Below, in pieces: positions 34,931 to 44,195 of a DNA stretch of 64,000 nt (the stretch's first letter is position 1; each line of letters begins with the position of its first letter). The DNA is from Cerina sp048266425 (GTDB taxonomy: Bacteria; Bacteroidota; Bacteroidia; Flavobacteriales; Flavobacteriaceae), in the NCBI GenBank assembly GCA_048266425.1, contig JBLWZN010000001.1, forward strand, positions 1 through 64,000. Reading direction: 5' to 3'. The notes under the pieces were generated by a model. It ran no database searches. It was not told the origin of the DNA and saw only the letters and a list, made by a program, of their open reading frames with translations. Both the position numbers and the translations under genes were made by a program.

Positions 34931-35395
34931 GTGATAAATTTTATTGGGACATATGACTGTAAGGCTGATGCCAAAGGTAGGGTAATGCTCCCCGTTGCCC
35001 TAAAAAATCAGATGTCGCCGGTATTGACCGATGGTTTTGTGCTCAAACGTTCCGTTTTTCAGCCTTGTTTGGAACTTTATCCCATGGCGGAATGGAATGT
35101 GCTTATGGAACGGATGAACAAAAAAAACCGCTTCAAAAAGAAGAACAACGACTTCATAAGACGGTTTTCTGCAGGTGTAAGGGTAGTAGAAATCGATACG
35201 ACCGGAAGGTTGTTGATCCCAAAGAATTTAATTGCCATTGCCGGTATAGACAAAGAAGTGGTGCTAAGCTCCGCTATCAACATCATAGAAATCTGGGATA
35301 AGGACAATTACGAAAAAGTGTTGGAGGAAACGGCAGAGGATTTTGCAGACCTGGCTGAAGAAGTAATGGGAGAAGATGGCGACGAGTTATCATAA
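34931..35395 (+). CDS. mraZ: Division/cell wall cluster regulator MraZ
   Basis: Protein of 154 residues starting at GTG 34931. Two tandem AbrB-like SpoVT domains are seen: IGTYDCKADAKGRVMLPVALK and VVEIDTTGRLLIPKNLIA, each with the DxxGRxxxP loop. MraZ forms a ring that binds direct repeats upstream of its own operon; such boxes are present here at 34859-34885. It starts the division and cell wall cluster and overlaps rsmH by 20 bases. Confidence 0.95.
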   Translation: MINFIGTYDCKADAKGRVMLPVALKNQMSPVLTDGFVLKRSVFQPCLELYPMAEWNVLMERMNKKNRFKKKNNDFIRRFSAGVRVVEIDTTGRLLIPKNLIAIAGIDKEVVLSSAINIIEIWDKDNYEKVLEETAEDFADLAEEVMGEDGDELS

Positions 35396-36278
35396 CCCTG
35401 TATTGTTGCATCCGTCCGTGGATGGGCTGAATATAAAGGAGAATGGGGTGTATGTGGATGTCACCTTTGGCGGCGGGGGACATTCCCGGGAAATATTGAA
35501 GCGTTTGGGTAGTGGCGGAAAATTGTTCGCTTTCGATCAAGATGAGGATGCTGCGGAAAATGTGATCGAGGATAGTCGATTTCAATTGGTCCAAGAAAAT
35601 TTTCGTTTTATGGCCCAATTTTTAAAGTTCTATGGCATTCGTAAAATAGATGGGGTCTTGGCCGATTTTGGGGTTTCATCGCACCAGTTTGATGAGCCTG
35701 AACGCGGTTTCTCGACTCGTTTTGAGGGCGATTTGGATATGCGGATGAGCAAGAGGAATGCGGTTTCTGCCTATGAGGTGGTCAATTCCTATTCCTATGA
35801 CGATTTGCGATCTGTCCTTTTTCAATACGGGGAGTTGCGCAATGCCAACACCATGGCCCAGGTCCTGGTCGCGGCGAGGGAAGTGGAGCCAATTAAAACA
35901 ACCGAACAGTTAAAACTGGCACTGCGGCAATTTTTGCCAAAGTTTAAGGAGCATAAGATTTTGGCTCAGATCTATCAGGCCATACGGATAGAGGTGAACC
36001 AAGAATTGGAGGTGATAAAGGAATTTTTGACTCAATTGCCGGGGGTTTTGCAAACAGGTGGCCGGTTGAGCGTCATCAGTTACCATTCCCTTGAAGATCG
36101 GTTGGTAAAGCGGTTTATCCAAACGGGCAAATTTGAAGGGGAGGCCGAAAAGGATTTTTATGGAAACACAGATGTCCCCATGAGAAAGGTAGGGAGGTTG
36201 ATAGTACCGACCAAAGAGGAAATTGCATTGAACAATAGGGCCCGAAGCGCAAAGTTGCGGATCGCGGAACGGAAGTAA
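35376..36278 (+). CDS. rsmH: 16S rRNA m4C1402 methyltransferase RsmH (MraW)
   Basis: Protein of 300 residues that methylates N4 of cytosine 1402 in 16S rRNA. The SAM site DVTFGGGGHSREIL and VLADFGVSSHQFDEPERGFS are diagnostic, as is RLSVISYHSLEDRLVKRF near the end. The start codon lies inside the mraZ end, so translation is probably coupled. Confidence 0.96.
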   Translation: MATSYHNPVLLHPSVDGLNIKENGVYVDVTFGGGGHSREILKRLGSGGKLFAFDQDEDAAENVIEDSRFQLVQENFRFMAQFLKFYGIRKIDGVLADFGVSSHQFDEPERGFSTRFEGDLDMRMSKRNAVSAYEVVNSYSYDDLRSVLFQYGELRNANTMAQVLVAAREVEPIKTTEQLKLALRQFLPKFKEHKILAQIYQAIRIEVNQELEVIKEFLTQLPGVLQTGGRLSVISYHSLEDRLVKRFIQTGKFEGEAEKDFYGNTDVPMRKVGRLIVPTKEEIALNNRARSAKLRIAERK

Positions 36279-36307
36279 CTAGAAAGTAGAATAAAAATTA
36301 GCTTGTT

Positions 36308-36622
36308 GTGAGAAAAGGTATTCTGGACATATTAAGAGGTAAGTTTTTAATCAGTGGGGACGCTCCTAAAAATTGGCTTTTTATCATTTTCGCTTCGGTG
36401 CTCGCAACGATAATGATTGCCAGTTCCCATGGTGCGGACAATAAAGTACATCGTATTGCCGCTCTCAGCAATGAGGTAAAGGAACTGAGAAGCGAGTTTG
36501 TGGATTACCGTTCCGATGTCCAACGATTGAGGTTGGAATCCACCATTTTAAAATCCATGGAAGAGGATGGTCTTTTTCCCTCCGAAACCCCCCCTCAAAA
36601 AATTAAGGTAAACTCTCGGTAG
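36308..36622 (+). CDS. ftsL: Divisome protein FtsL
   Basis: Small bitopic protein of 104 residues starting at GTG 36308. It has a short cytoplasmic segment, one membrane helix (about 24-40) and a heptad-rich coiled-coil region (about 47-85), the standard FtsL layout. FtsL partners FtsQ and FtsW/FtsI in the divisome. Sequence is poorly conserved, so the call depends on position between rsmH and ftsI, where ftsL is expected, and on architecture. Confidence 0.85.
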   Translation: MRKGILDILRGKFLISGDAPKNWLFIIFASVLATIMIASSHGADNKVHRIAALSNEVKELRSEFVDYRSDVQRLRLESTILKSMEEDGLFPSETPPQKIKVNSR

Positions 36623-36625
36623 AAA

Positions 36626-38632
36626 ATGGCTACTACGGATAAAAACATATTGACCCGACTCTATATTGTCTCCGGCGGATTGTTTCTGTTCGGGGCGGCG
36701 GTGCTTATAAAGTTGGTAAGTATACAATTTGTGCATGGCGATCAGTACCGTGAATTGGCGTTGGAACGTACCGAAAAGATGTTCACTATAGAGCCTAAGC
36801 GCGGTAACCTTTACTCCGATGACGGTAGTTTATTGGCAACATCAGTATCCCAATATACCATCCATTTTGATGCAGTGACGGTGAGCAGCAAAGATTTCGA
36901 AGCCCAGGTAAAACCCCTTTCGGATGCATTGTCCAAGCTGTTGGGCAAATCCTCCGCCCATTACGAACAACTATTGAGAAAAGCTAAGGTGAATAAAAAC
37001 CGCTACACTTTGGTCGCTCGGGATTTGGATTATTCCGATTATATGAAAGTAAAGACCTTCCCGCTTTTTAATAAAGGACCTTACAAAGGGGGGCTTATCG
37101 TAGAGCAGAAAACGGTACGGGAGCATCCCTTAGGGAAGATAGCGGAACGCAGTGTAGGCTATGAACGTGTCGACGAAAATGGATATTATACCCGGGTTGG
37201 CCTGGAAGGGGCCTATGGGCAGTATTTGCGGGGGGTAGAAGGAAAGAGACTGAAGCAAAAAATATCAAAAGGCCAATGGAAACCTATTGGGATGGATAAT
37301 ATTGTAGAGCCAAAAGACGGCTACGATGTTGTTTCTACCATAGATATTAATATTCAGGATATCGCACATCATGCCCTGTTAAACCAGTTGGAATACTACA
37401 AGGCCGATCACGGTTGTGTAATTGTCATGGAAACCAAGACCGGGGAGGTCAAGGCCATTTCCAATCTGGGCCGGACGACCGACGGGAATTATTACGAAAG
37501 GCTCAACTACGCCGTTGGGGAGTCTACGGAGCCAGGATCAACATTTAAGTTGATGTCCCTTGTTGTAGCCTTGGAGGACAAGGTAGTAGATACCAGTACC
37601 GTGATAGATACGGAAAAGGGGTATTGGAAAGTGTACGATCGTACTGTAAGGGATTCGCACAATGGTGGATACGGTAAAATATCGGTTGGCAAAGCATTTG
37701 AAGTGTCATCAAACACCGCCTTTGCCAAAATGATCTTAAACAACTATAAGGACAAACCAGAAAGGTATGTGGATCGATTGATGAACATGAATCTGGATAA
37801 AAAGTTGGGATTGTCGATCAAAGGGGAAGGCCAGCCAGTAATTAGGTACCCCGGGGATAAAGGATGGTCCGGAATTTCCTTGGCTTGGATGTCCTATGGT
37901 TACGAGGTTTCCCTGACACCACTGCAGACCTTGGCTTTCTACAATGCCATTGCCAATGATGGCGAGTTGGTAAAACCTAGACTGATCAAGGAGGTAAAGG
38001 AATGGGACAGGTCCATTATTAAATTTGAAAAGGAAGTTATAAATCCTTCCATATGTTCCAAGGAAACCATCGCCAAAGTAAAGGCCTTGATGAAAGGGGT
38101 CGTCGAGAAAAAATACGGAACCGGACACAAGCTGTATTCCCCCAATTTCTCCATGGCCGGAAAGACAGGTACCGCCCAAAAGCATTATGAATCCAAAGAC
38201 CCCGACAAACTGAAGTATATTTCCTCCTTTGCTGGGTATTTTCCAGCCGATAATCCTGAGTATTCCTGTATCGTAATCATTCATGAGCCCGACAGGAGCG
38301 TTGGATTTTACGGTGGCGATGTGTCCGGTCCGGTATTCAAGTCCATTGCCCAAAAGATATATACTTCCTCCCCCAAGGTCGATGAAATTGAGAAATTGGA
38401 GGTTGATGATAGGGAGCTGAACAATGAATATGAGCAATACTACGCCGAAGCGCAAAAAACATATAGCAAGGTGCCGAATGTAAAGGGGATGACCGGTATG
38501 GATGCGGTATCCATCTTGGAAAACTTGGGTATTGTGGTGCAGGTAAAGGGAAATGGACGAGTTAAAAAACAATCCATTGCCGAGGGAACCGATTTGGTCA
38601 AGGTAAAATCAATAGTCTTGGAACTTTCATGA
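36626..38632 (+). CDS. ftsI: Septal transpeptidase FtsI (PBP3) with PASTA domain
   Basis: Class B penicillin-binding protein of 668 residues. After one membrane helix (about 13-32) comes the dimerisation module, then the transpeptidase with STFK at S305-K308, SSN (VSSNTAF) and KTGT (AGKTGTAQ). A PASTA-like domain ends the protein (KVPNVKGMTGMDAVSIL). It cross-links septal peptidoglycan with FtsW. Three bases separate it from ftsL, and its end overlaps murE by four bases, so the genes are translationally coupled. Confidence 0.96.
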   Translation: MATTDKNILTRLYIVSGGLFLFGAAVLIKLVSIQFVHGDQYRELALERTEKMFTIEPKRGNLYSDDGSLLATSVSQYTIHFDAVTVSSKDFEAQVKPLSDALSKLLGKSSAHYEQLLRKAKVNKNRYTLVARDLDYSDYMKVKTFPLFNKGPYKGGLIVEQKTVREHPLGKIAERSVGYERVDENGYYTRVGLEGAYGQYLRGVEGKRLKQKISKGQWKPIGMDNIVEPKDGYDVVSTIDINIQDIAHHALLNQLEYYKADHGCVIVMETKTGEVKAISNLGRTTDGNYYERLNYAVGESTEPGSTFKLMSLVVALEDKVVDTSTVIDTEKGYWKVYDRTVRDSHNGGYGKISVGKAFEVSSNTAFAKMILNNYKDKPERYVDRLMNMNLDKKLGLSIKGEGQPVIRYPGDKGWSGISLAWMSYGYEVSLTPLQTLAFYNAIANDGELVKPRLIKEVKEWDRSIIKFEKEVINPSICSKETIAKVKALMKGVVEKKYGTGHKLYSPNFSMAGKTGTAQKHYESKDPDKLKYISSFAGYFPADNPEYSCIVIIHEPDRSVGFYGGDVSGPVFKSIAQKIYTSSPKVDEIEKLEVDDRELNNEYEQYYAEAQKTYSKVPNVKGMTGMDAVSILENLGIVVQVKGNGRVKKQSIAEGTDLVKVKSIVLELS

Positions 38633-40092
38633 AGTCGTTAAAGGACATACTGTACGGAGTAGGGCTAACAGCGGTGAGCGGCCCCACTACTGTTATGGTT
38701 AATAACATCTGTTTTGACTCCCGCAAGGTGGGCCTAGATGACGTTTTTGTGGCCGTAAGGGGCACCCAGGTAGATGGACACCAGTATATAGATAAGGCCG
38801 TGGACTCTGGGGCCAAGGCTATTATCTGTGAGGTGCTTCCAGGGAATATGGTCAATGGAATAACCTACGTGGAGGTGCAAAATGGGAACAGTGCCTTGGC
38901 AATAATGGCCTCCAATTATTATGGAAACCCGTCGAGGAATTTAAAATTGGTGGGGGTAACAGGAACCAATGGAAAGACCACTATCAGTAGTCTGCTTTAT
39001 CAACTTTTTAAAAAGGCTGGGTATAAGGTAGGACTATTGTCCACCATCCGGATAAAAGTAGATGATAGGGAATATCCAACAGGGCACACTACCCCGGATG
39101 CTTTGACGATCAACAGGCATTTGGCCCTGATGAACGAGGCGGGGGTTGAATATTGTTTTATGGAAGTAAGCTCCCATGGTATACATCAAAAGAGAACCCA
39201 AGGGCTGGAGTTTGCGGGGGCGATCTTTACAAATTTGACCCATGATCATTTAGATTACCATAAAACGTTCGCCGAGTATCGGGATACCAAGAAAATGCTT
39301 TTTGATCAATTGTCGAAAAATGCTTTTGCCCTGACCAACATAGACGACAAGAACGGATTGGTGATGCTGCAGAATACCAAGGCGAAAAAATATACCTATG
39401 CGTTAAAATCCTACGCGGATTATCGGGCGCAGATTTTGGAAAACCAGTTCAATGGACAGCTGTTAAAAATAGACGGCAATGAGTTGTGGTCCAGATTAAT
39501 TGGTGGTTTCAACGCTTATAACATGTTGGCCATTTATGCCACTGCCGACCTTTTGGGGTTGGAAAAACTGGAAACCCTGAGGTTGATGAGCGAATTGGAA
39601 AATGTGGAAGGAAGGTTTCAATATTTTATATCAGAACAGAAAATAACAGCTATTGTCGATTATGCCCATACGCCGGACGCCTTGAAAAATGTGCTTGAAA
39701 CTATCAACGCATTGAGGACTGGAAATGAAAAAGTCATCACCCTCGTGGGGTGTGGTGGTGACAGAGACAAGTCTAAGCGTCCGGTAATGGGTCATATCGC
39801 AACGGAATTCAGTAATAAGGTCATTTTTACCTCGGATAACCCCAGATCTGAATCCCCGACAACAATTATCCAGGAAATGGAAGCTGGAGTGGAAGCGCAA
39901 AATGCTATGAAGGTACTTTCCATTGAAAATCGGGAGCAAGCCATAAAAACAGCCTGTCAATTGGCGGTTGCCAAGGACATTATTTTGGTGGCGGGCAAGG
40001 GCCATGAAACCTATCAGGAAACCAATGGGGTAAGGATAGATTTTGATGATTATAAGAAGGTGAAGGAAGCCCTAATTGCCTTAGGGAAGTAA
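38629..40092 (+). CDS. murE: UDP-MurNAc-L-Ala-D-Glu:meso-DAP ligase MurE
   Basis: Mur ligase of 487 residues adding the third residue of the peptidoglycan stem. The ATP loop is VTGTNGKTTISSL. The motif FTSDNPRSESP contains DNPR, which marks meso-diaminopimelate (not lysine) selection, consistent with Bacteroidota peptidoglycan. ATG overlaps the end of ftsI. The 140-base A/C-rich spacer after it, with CACCAAA twice, holds no gene. Confidence 0.97.
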   Translation: MKSLKDILYGVGLTAVSGPTTVMVNNICFDSRKVGLDDVFVAVRGTQVDGHQYIDKAVDSGAKAIICEVLPGNMVNGITYVEVQNGNSALAIMASNYYGNPSRNLKLVGVTGTNGKTTISSLLYQLFKKAGYKVGLLSTIRIKVDDREYPTGHTTPDALTINRHLALMNEAGVEYCFMEVSSHGIHQKRTQGLEFAGAIFTNLTHDHLDYHKTFAEYRDTKKMLFDQLSKNAFALTNIDDKNGLVMLQNTKAKKYTYALKSYADYRAQILENQFNGQLLKIDGNELWSRLIGGFNAYNMLAIYATADLLGLEKLETLRLMSELENVEGRFQYFISEQKITAIVDYAHTPDALKNVLETINALRTGNEKVITLVGCGGDRDKSKRPVMGHIATEFSNKVIFTSDNPRSESPTTIIQEMEAGVEAQNAMKVLSIENREQAIKTACQLAVAKDIILVAGKGHETYQETNGVRIDFDDYKKVKEALIALGK

Positions 40093-40232
40093 TAGAGGGC
40101 AGTATTCAGATGCAGTTGGCAGAAGCTGGTTTGCAGATACCTGGAAACAGAAACTTAAAAAAATTAGCAGACAGGAAAAAGGACACCAAACACCAAACAG
40201 TAAATTATAAACGACAAACTTAAAAACCAACA

Positions 40233-41453
40233 ATGCTCTATTACCTGTTCGATTATTTGGAAAAGCAATATCAGTTCCCAGGGGCAGGCTTGTTCGGCTT
40301 CATTTCGTTTCGTGCGGCAATGGCAGTTTTATTATCCCTGATGATCGCTACCATTTATGGAAAAAAGATAATTCTTTTTCTGAAACAAAAGCAGATTGGG
40401 GAAACCGTAAGGGATTTAGGTTTGGATGGGCAACAACAGAAAACGGGTACGCCAACAATGGGTGGCTTGATTATTATAATGGCAACCCTAATCCCGGTTT
40501 TGCTATTTGCCCAGTTAGATAACATCTATATCATTTTGTTGTTGGTCACAACCGTATGGATGGGCATAATAGGTTTTGTCGACGATTATATCAAAATTTT
40601 TAAAAAGGATAAGAAGGGACTTAAAGGCAGGTTTAAAATATTGGGACAGGTTGTGCTGGGATTGATTGTGGGCGCAACCCTTTATTTTCATCCACAGGTA
40701 ACCATGAAAGAAAGGCCTATGAGCGTAATAACCGCCACATATAATGTAGAACAAAGGCCTGGTGTCGAAATAAAATCGACCCGGACTACCATTCCCTTTT
40801 TAAAGAACAATGAGTTGGATTATGGCAAGTTTATCTCATGGGCCGGGGAAGGGTTGGAAAAATATGCTTGGCTTATTTTCATTCCTGTAGTAATCCTAAT
40901 TATAACTGCGGTTTCCAATGGGGCCAACCTAACGGACGGTATCGATGGACTGGCAGCGGGTACTTCGGCGATAATTGTATTGACCTTGGGCATATTTGCC
41001 TGGGTGTCGAGTAACGTCATTTTCTCGAGCTATTTGGATATCATGTATATACCACGGGCCCAGGAGATGGTGATTTTTGTTGCCGCCTTTGTAGGGGCTT
41101 TGGTCGGGTTTCTTTGGTACAATGCCTTTCCTGCCCAAGTTTTTATGGGGGATACCGGTAGCCTTACCATTGGAGGGGTAATCGCGGTAATTGCGATTAT
41201 GGTGCGCAAGGAATTGTTGATTCCCCTGTTATGTGGGATCTTCTTTGCGGAGACCATTTCTGTCATGTTACAGGTGGGCTATTTTAAATATTCCAAGAAA
41301 CGGTTCGGGGAGGGTAAGCGTATTTTTCTGATGGCCCCCCTCCATCACCATTACCAAAAGAAAGGATACCATGAGAGCAAGATCGTTACCCGCTTTTGGA
41401 TTATTGGGATTCTCTTGGCCATTGTGACTATTGTGACGTTAAAAGTAAGGTAA
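40233..41453 (+). CDS. mraY: Phospho-MurNAc-pentapeptide translocase MraY
   Basis: Polytopic membrane enzyme of 406 residues that transfers phospho-MurNAc-pentapeptide to undecaprenyl phosphate, giving lipid I. Family marks are FVDDYIKIFKKDKKGLKG (with the DDxxK motif), NLTDGIDGLA and the HHH motif APLHHHYQKKG. About ten membrane helices are evident. It follows murE after a short gene-free spacer. Confidence 0.97.
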   Translation: MLYYLFDYLEKQYQFPGAGLFGFISFRAAMAVLLSLMIATIYGKKIILFLKQKQIGETVRDLGLDGQQQKTGTPTMGGLIIIMATLIPVLLFAQLDNIYIILLLVTTVWMGIIGFVDDYIKIFKKDKKGLKGRFKILGQVVLGLIVGATLYFHPQVTMKERPMSVITATYNVEQRPGVEIKSTRTTIPFLKNNELDYGKFISWAGEGLEKYAWLIFIPVVILIITAVSNGANLTDGIDGLAAGTSAIIVLTLGIFAWVSSNVIFSSYLDIMYIPRAQEMVIFVAAFVGALVGFLWYNAFPAQVFMGDTGSLTIGGVIAVIAIMVRKELLIPLLCGIFFAETISVMLQVGYFKYSKKRFGEGKRIFLMAPLHHHYQKKGYHESKIVTRFWIIGILLAIVTIVTLKVR

Positions 41454-41553
41454 AAAGGAGGCCCATCCCTAACCCTTACCGCGGACAAGGGGATTGTATA
41501 TGAAGAAGAGAAAACAAAATAACGATGATAAAATCGCCCTTGAAGAAAGTGGG

Positions 41554-42888
41554 ATGCGGTTTTTAGTGATCCTCGGTGGCGGCGAAAGCGGTGTGGGAAC
41601 GGCCATTTTGGGAAAAAAAAATGGATACGGGGTTTTTGTATCCGACAATGGAAAGATAAAGGACAAGTATAAGGAAGTTCTTGAACATTATGGAATCAAT
41701 TGGGAAGAGGAGGGGCATACAGAGACTGATGTTCTAAAGGCCGACCTGGTGATGAAAAGTCCGGGCATCCCGGACAGTGCACCCTTGGTTAAAAAGTTGG
41801 TGGAGCTTGGAGTACCGGTGATATCTGAAATAGAATTCGCCGCTCAATATACCGATGCCACGATTATCGCGATAACGGGGAGCAACGGTAAGACCACCAC
41901 AACCATGCTTACCCACTATATTTTGAAGGAAGGTGGATTGCAAGTGGGAATGGCCGGGAATATTGGGGACAGTTTTGCCCAGATGGTTGCGGAGAACGAT
42001 TTTACACATTATGTACTGGAAATAAGCAGTTTCCAGCTGGATGGTATCGTTGACTTTCGACCGCATATAGCTGTTATCACGAACATTACCCCAGATCACT
42101 TGGATCGATATGGCTATAAGTTCGAAAATTATATCGCATCGAAATTTAGGATTGCCGAGAACCAGACCAAAGATGATTTTTTGATCTATGATGCCGATGA
42201 TGAAGTAATAGTGGATTGGTTGCAAAAGCATCCGGTCCATTCAAAATTGATACCGTTTTCCCTGAATCGGGAATTTAGGGAAGGCGCTTATTTAAAAGAA
42301 AATAAAATACAGATTATACTAGATAATAACATTATGGAAATGGAATCGGATACTTTGGCACTGGAAGGGAAGCACAATATAAAAAATACTATGGCGGCGG
42401 CCACTGCGGCCCGGTTAGTGCAGATTAGGAAGCAGACCATCCGGGAATGTGTACAGCATTTTCAAGGAGCGCCCCATCGTTTGGAGAAGGTGCTAAAGAT
42501 CCATCATGTACAGTACATAAACGATTCCAAGGCCACTAATGTAAATTCCACTTATTATGCCCTGGACAGTATAAAAACACCTACAGTTTGGATAGTGGGC
42601 GGGGTGGACAAAGGCAATGATTATTTGCCATTGATGCCTTTTGTAAGGGAAAAGGTAAAAGCGATAATTTGTTTGGGGGTGGATAACTCCAAAATAATCG
42701 ATGCATTTGAAAATGTGGTGGATCTAATGGTTGAGACCTTCTCCATGGAAGAAGCCGTGAAAGTGGCGTATAAGGTTGCAGAACGGGGGGATACCGTTTT
42801 GCTTTCCCCTGCATGTGCCAGTTTTGATCTTTTTAAGAATTATGAGGATCGGGGAGATCAATTTAAAAATGCGATTAAAAATTTATAG
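41554..42888 (+). CDS. murD: UDP-MurNAc-L-Ala:D-Glu ligase MurD
   Basis: About 444 residues from the ATG at 41554 (MRFLVILGGGESGVG), where homology begins; ATG 41500 and TTG 41494 give short N-terminal extensions. The ATP loop is ITGSNGKTTTTMLT. Further motifs are ITPDHLDRYGY and NDSKATNVNST. It adds D-glutamate, the second residue of the stem peptide. The ftsW GTG follows its stop directly. Confidence 0.95.
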   Translation: MRFLVILGGGESGVGTAILGKKNGYGVFVSDNGKIKDKYKEVLEHYGINWEEEGHTETDVLKADLVMKSPGIPDSAPLVKKLVELGVPVISEIEFAAQYTDATIIAITGSNGKTTTTMLTHYILKEGGLQVGMAGNIGDSFAQMVAENDFTHYVLEISSFQLDGIVDFRPHIAVITNITPDHLDRYGYKFENYIASKFRIAENQTKDDFLIYDADDEVIVDWLQKHPVHSKLIPFSLNREFREGAYLKENKIQIILDNNIMEMESDTLALEGKHNIKNTMAAATAARLVQIRKQTIRECVQHFQGAPHRLEKVLKIHHVQYINDSKATNVNSTYYALDSIKTPTVWIVGGVDKGNDYLPLMPFVREKVKAIICLGVDNSKIIDAFENVVDLMVETFSMEEAVKVAYKVAERGDTVLLSPACASFDLFKNYEDRGDQFKNAIKNL

Positions 42889-44088
42889 GTGAAGGAATTT
42901 TTCAAAAACATAAAGGGAGATAAGACCATATGGGCCGTGGTGGCCCTATTGTCCTTATTTTCCTTTTTACCCGTATACAGTGCCAGTGCCAATCTGGTAT
43001 ATGTGGTTGGCAGCGGCACCAATATCGGGTACCTGGTGAAGCATGGTGTGCTGTTGGTTTTAGGCATAGGTATTATCTATGGGGTGCACCGTATTCCTAC
43101 CCATTTTTTCAAGGGACTTTCCATCATAGCAATGCCTTTAGTGATACTATTATTAGCGTATACGCTGGCACAGGGTACAACTATCGATGGGGCGAATGCC
43201 AGTAGGTGGCTCAAGGTTCCTGTGGTGGGATTTACCTTTCAGACATCTAATTTGGCTTTTGTTGTCTTGATGATCTATGTGGCGAGGTACCTCACCAAGA
43301 TCAAGGATAAAACCATCACTTTCACGGAAAGCATATTGCCGCTATGGCTACCGGTTTTTTTGGTGATCGTTTTAATTTTACCCGCCAACTTTTCCACGGC
43401 GGCCATCATTTTTTGCATGGTTCTTTTGCTCTGTTTTTTAGGGGGCTACCCCATCAAATATCTCTTGGGGATTACGGGAACCGGTTTGGTATGCCTTACC
43501 ATTTTTGTCCTTACGGCAAAGGCAGTGCCAGATCTTTTTCCCAATCGTGTGGATACCTGGATAAGCAGGGTCGAGAGTTTCTGGGAACCAGGTGATGGAG
43601 TAGCAGATTATCAGATAGAAAAGGCCAAGATTGCCATAGCTACCGGAGGAATTATGGGCAATGGCGCGGGTAAAAGCGTGATGAAAAATTTTTTGCCCCA
43701 AAGTTCGTCCGATTTTATTTATGCCATAATCATCGAGGAGTATGGTTTGATAGGCGGTTTTGCCCTGATGTTCGTGTACTTCCTGCTCTTGTTTAGAATT
43801 GTAGTTGTGGCCAACGGGAACAAAACCATTTTTGGAAAATTATTAGTGGTTGGGGTTGGACTTCCCATAGTGTTCCAAGCGATGATCAATATGGCAGTGG
43901 CGGTGGAACTATTCCCGGTTACGGGACAGACGTTGCCGCTGATCAGTAGTGGGGGAACTTCTATTTGGATGACTTGCCTGGCCATTGGTATCGTGTTGAG
44001 CGCCAGCAATAAAAATGTGCCGCCCGAAGCAGAAGGTTCAAAAGTGGATAGTACAAACCCTTTAGAAATTCTGAGTGGACAGTTATAG
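42889..44088 (+). CDS. ftsW: Septal peptidoglycan polymerase FtsW
   Basis: SEDS-family polymerase of 399 residues with about ten membrane helices, starting at GTG 42889 directly after the murD stop. Conserved segments include IEEYGLIGG and QTLPLISSGGTSIWM, and the loop VESFWEPGDGVADYQ; it polymerises septal glycan from lipid II as the partner of FtsI. Its 107-base downstream spacer holds no gene. Confidence 0.95.
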   Translation: MKEFFKNIKGDKTIWAVVALLSLFSFLPVYSASANLVYVVGSGTNIGYLVKHGVLLVLGIGIIYGVHRIPTHFFKGLSIIAMPLVILLLAYTLAQGTTIDGANASRWLKVPVVGFTFQTSNLAFVVLMIYVARYLTKIKDKTITFTESILPLWLPVFLVIVLILPANFSTAAIIFCMVLLLCFLGGYPIKYLLGITGTGLVCLTIFVLTAKAVPDLFPNRVDTWISRVESFWEPGDGVADYQIEKAKIAIATGGIMGNGAGKSVMKNFLPQSSSDFIYAIIIEEYGLIGGFALMFVYFLLLFRIVVVANGNKTIFGKLLVVGVGLPIVFQAMINMAVAVELFPVTGQTLPLISSGGTSIWMTCLAIGIVLSASNKNVPPEAEGSKVDSTNPLEILSGQL

Positions 44089-44195
44089 AACTTGTTCCTT
44101 ATTATTTCATTTTAGGGAAAAATGGAGGTTTTGTGTCCAGATGAAGGTTTTTTAGAACGGCATGGCAGAGTTACGGAGTGAGAAAAAAATAAAAT

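Noticed and set aside
37736..38572. Minus-strand frame of 278 residues opposite ftsI
   Set aside because: It lies wholly within a conserved penicillin-binding protein gene and shows no domain; a long antisense frame is expected from codon bias.
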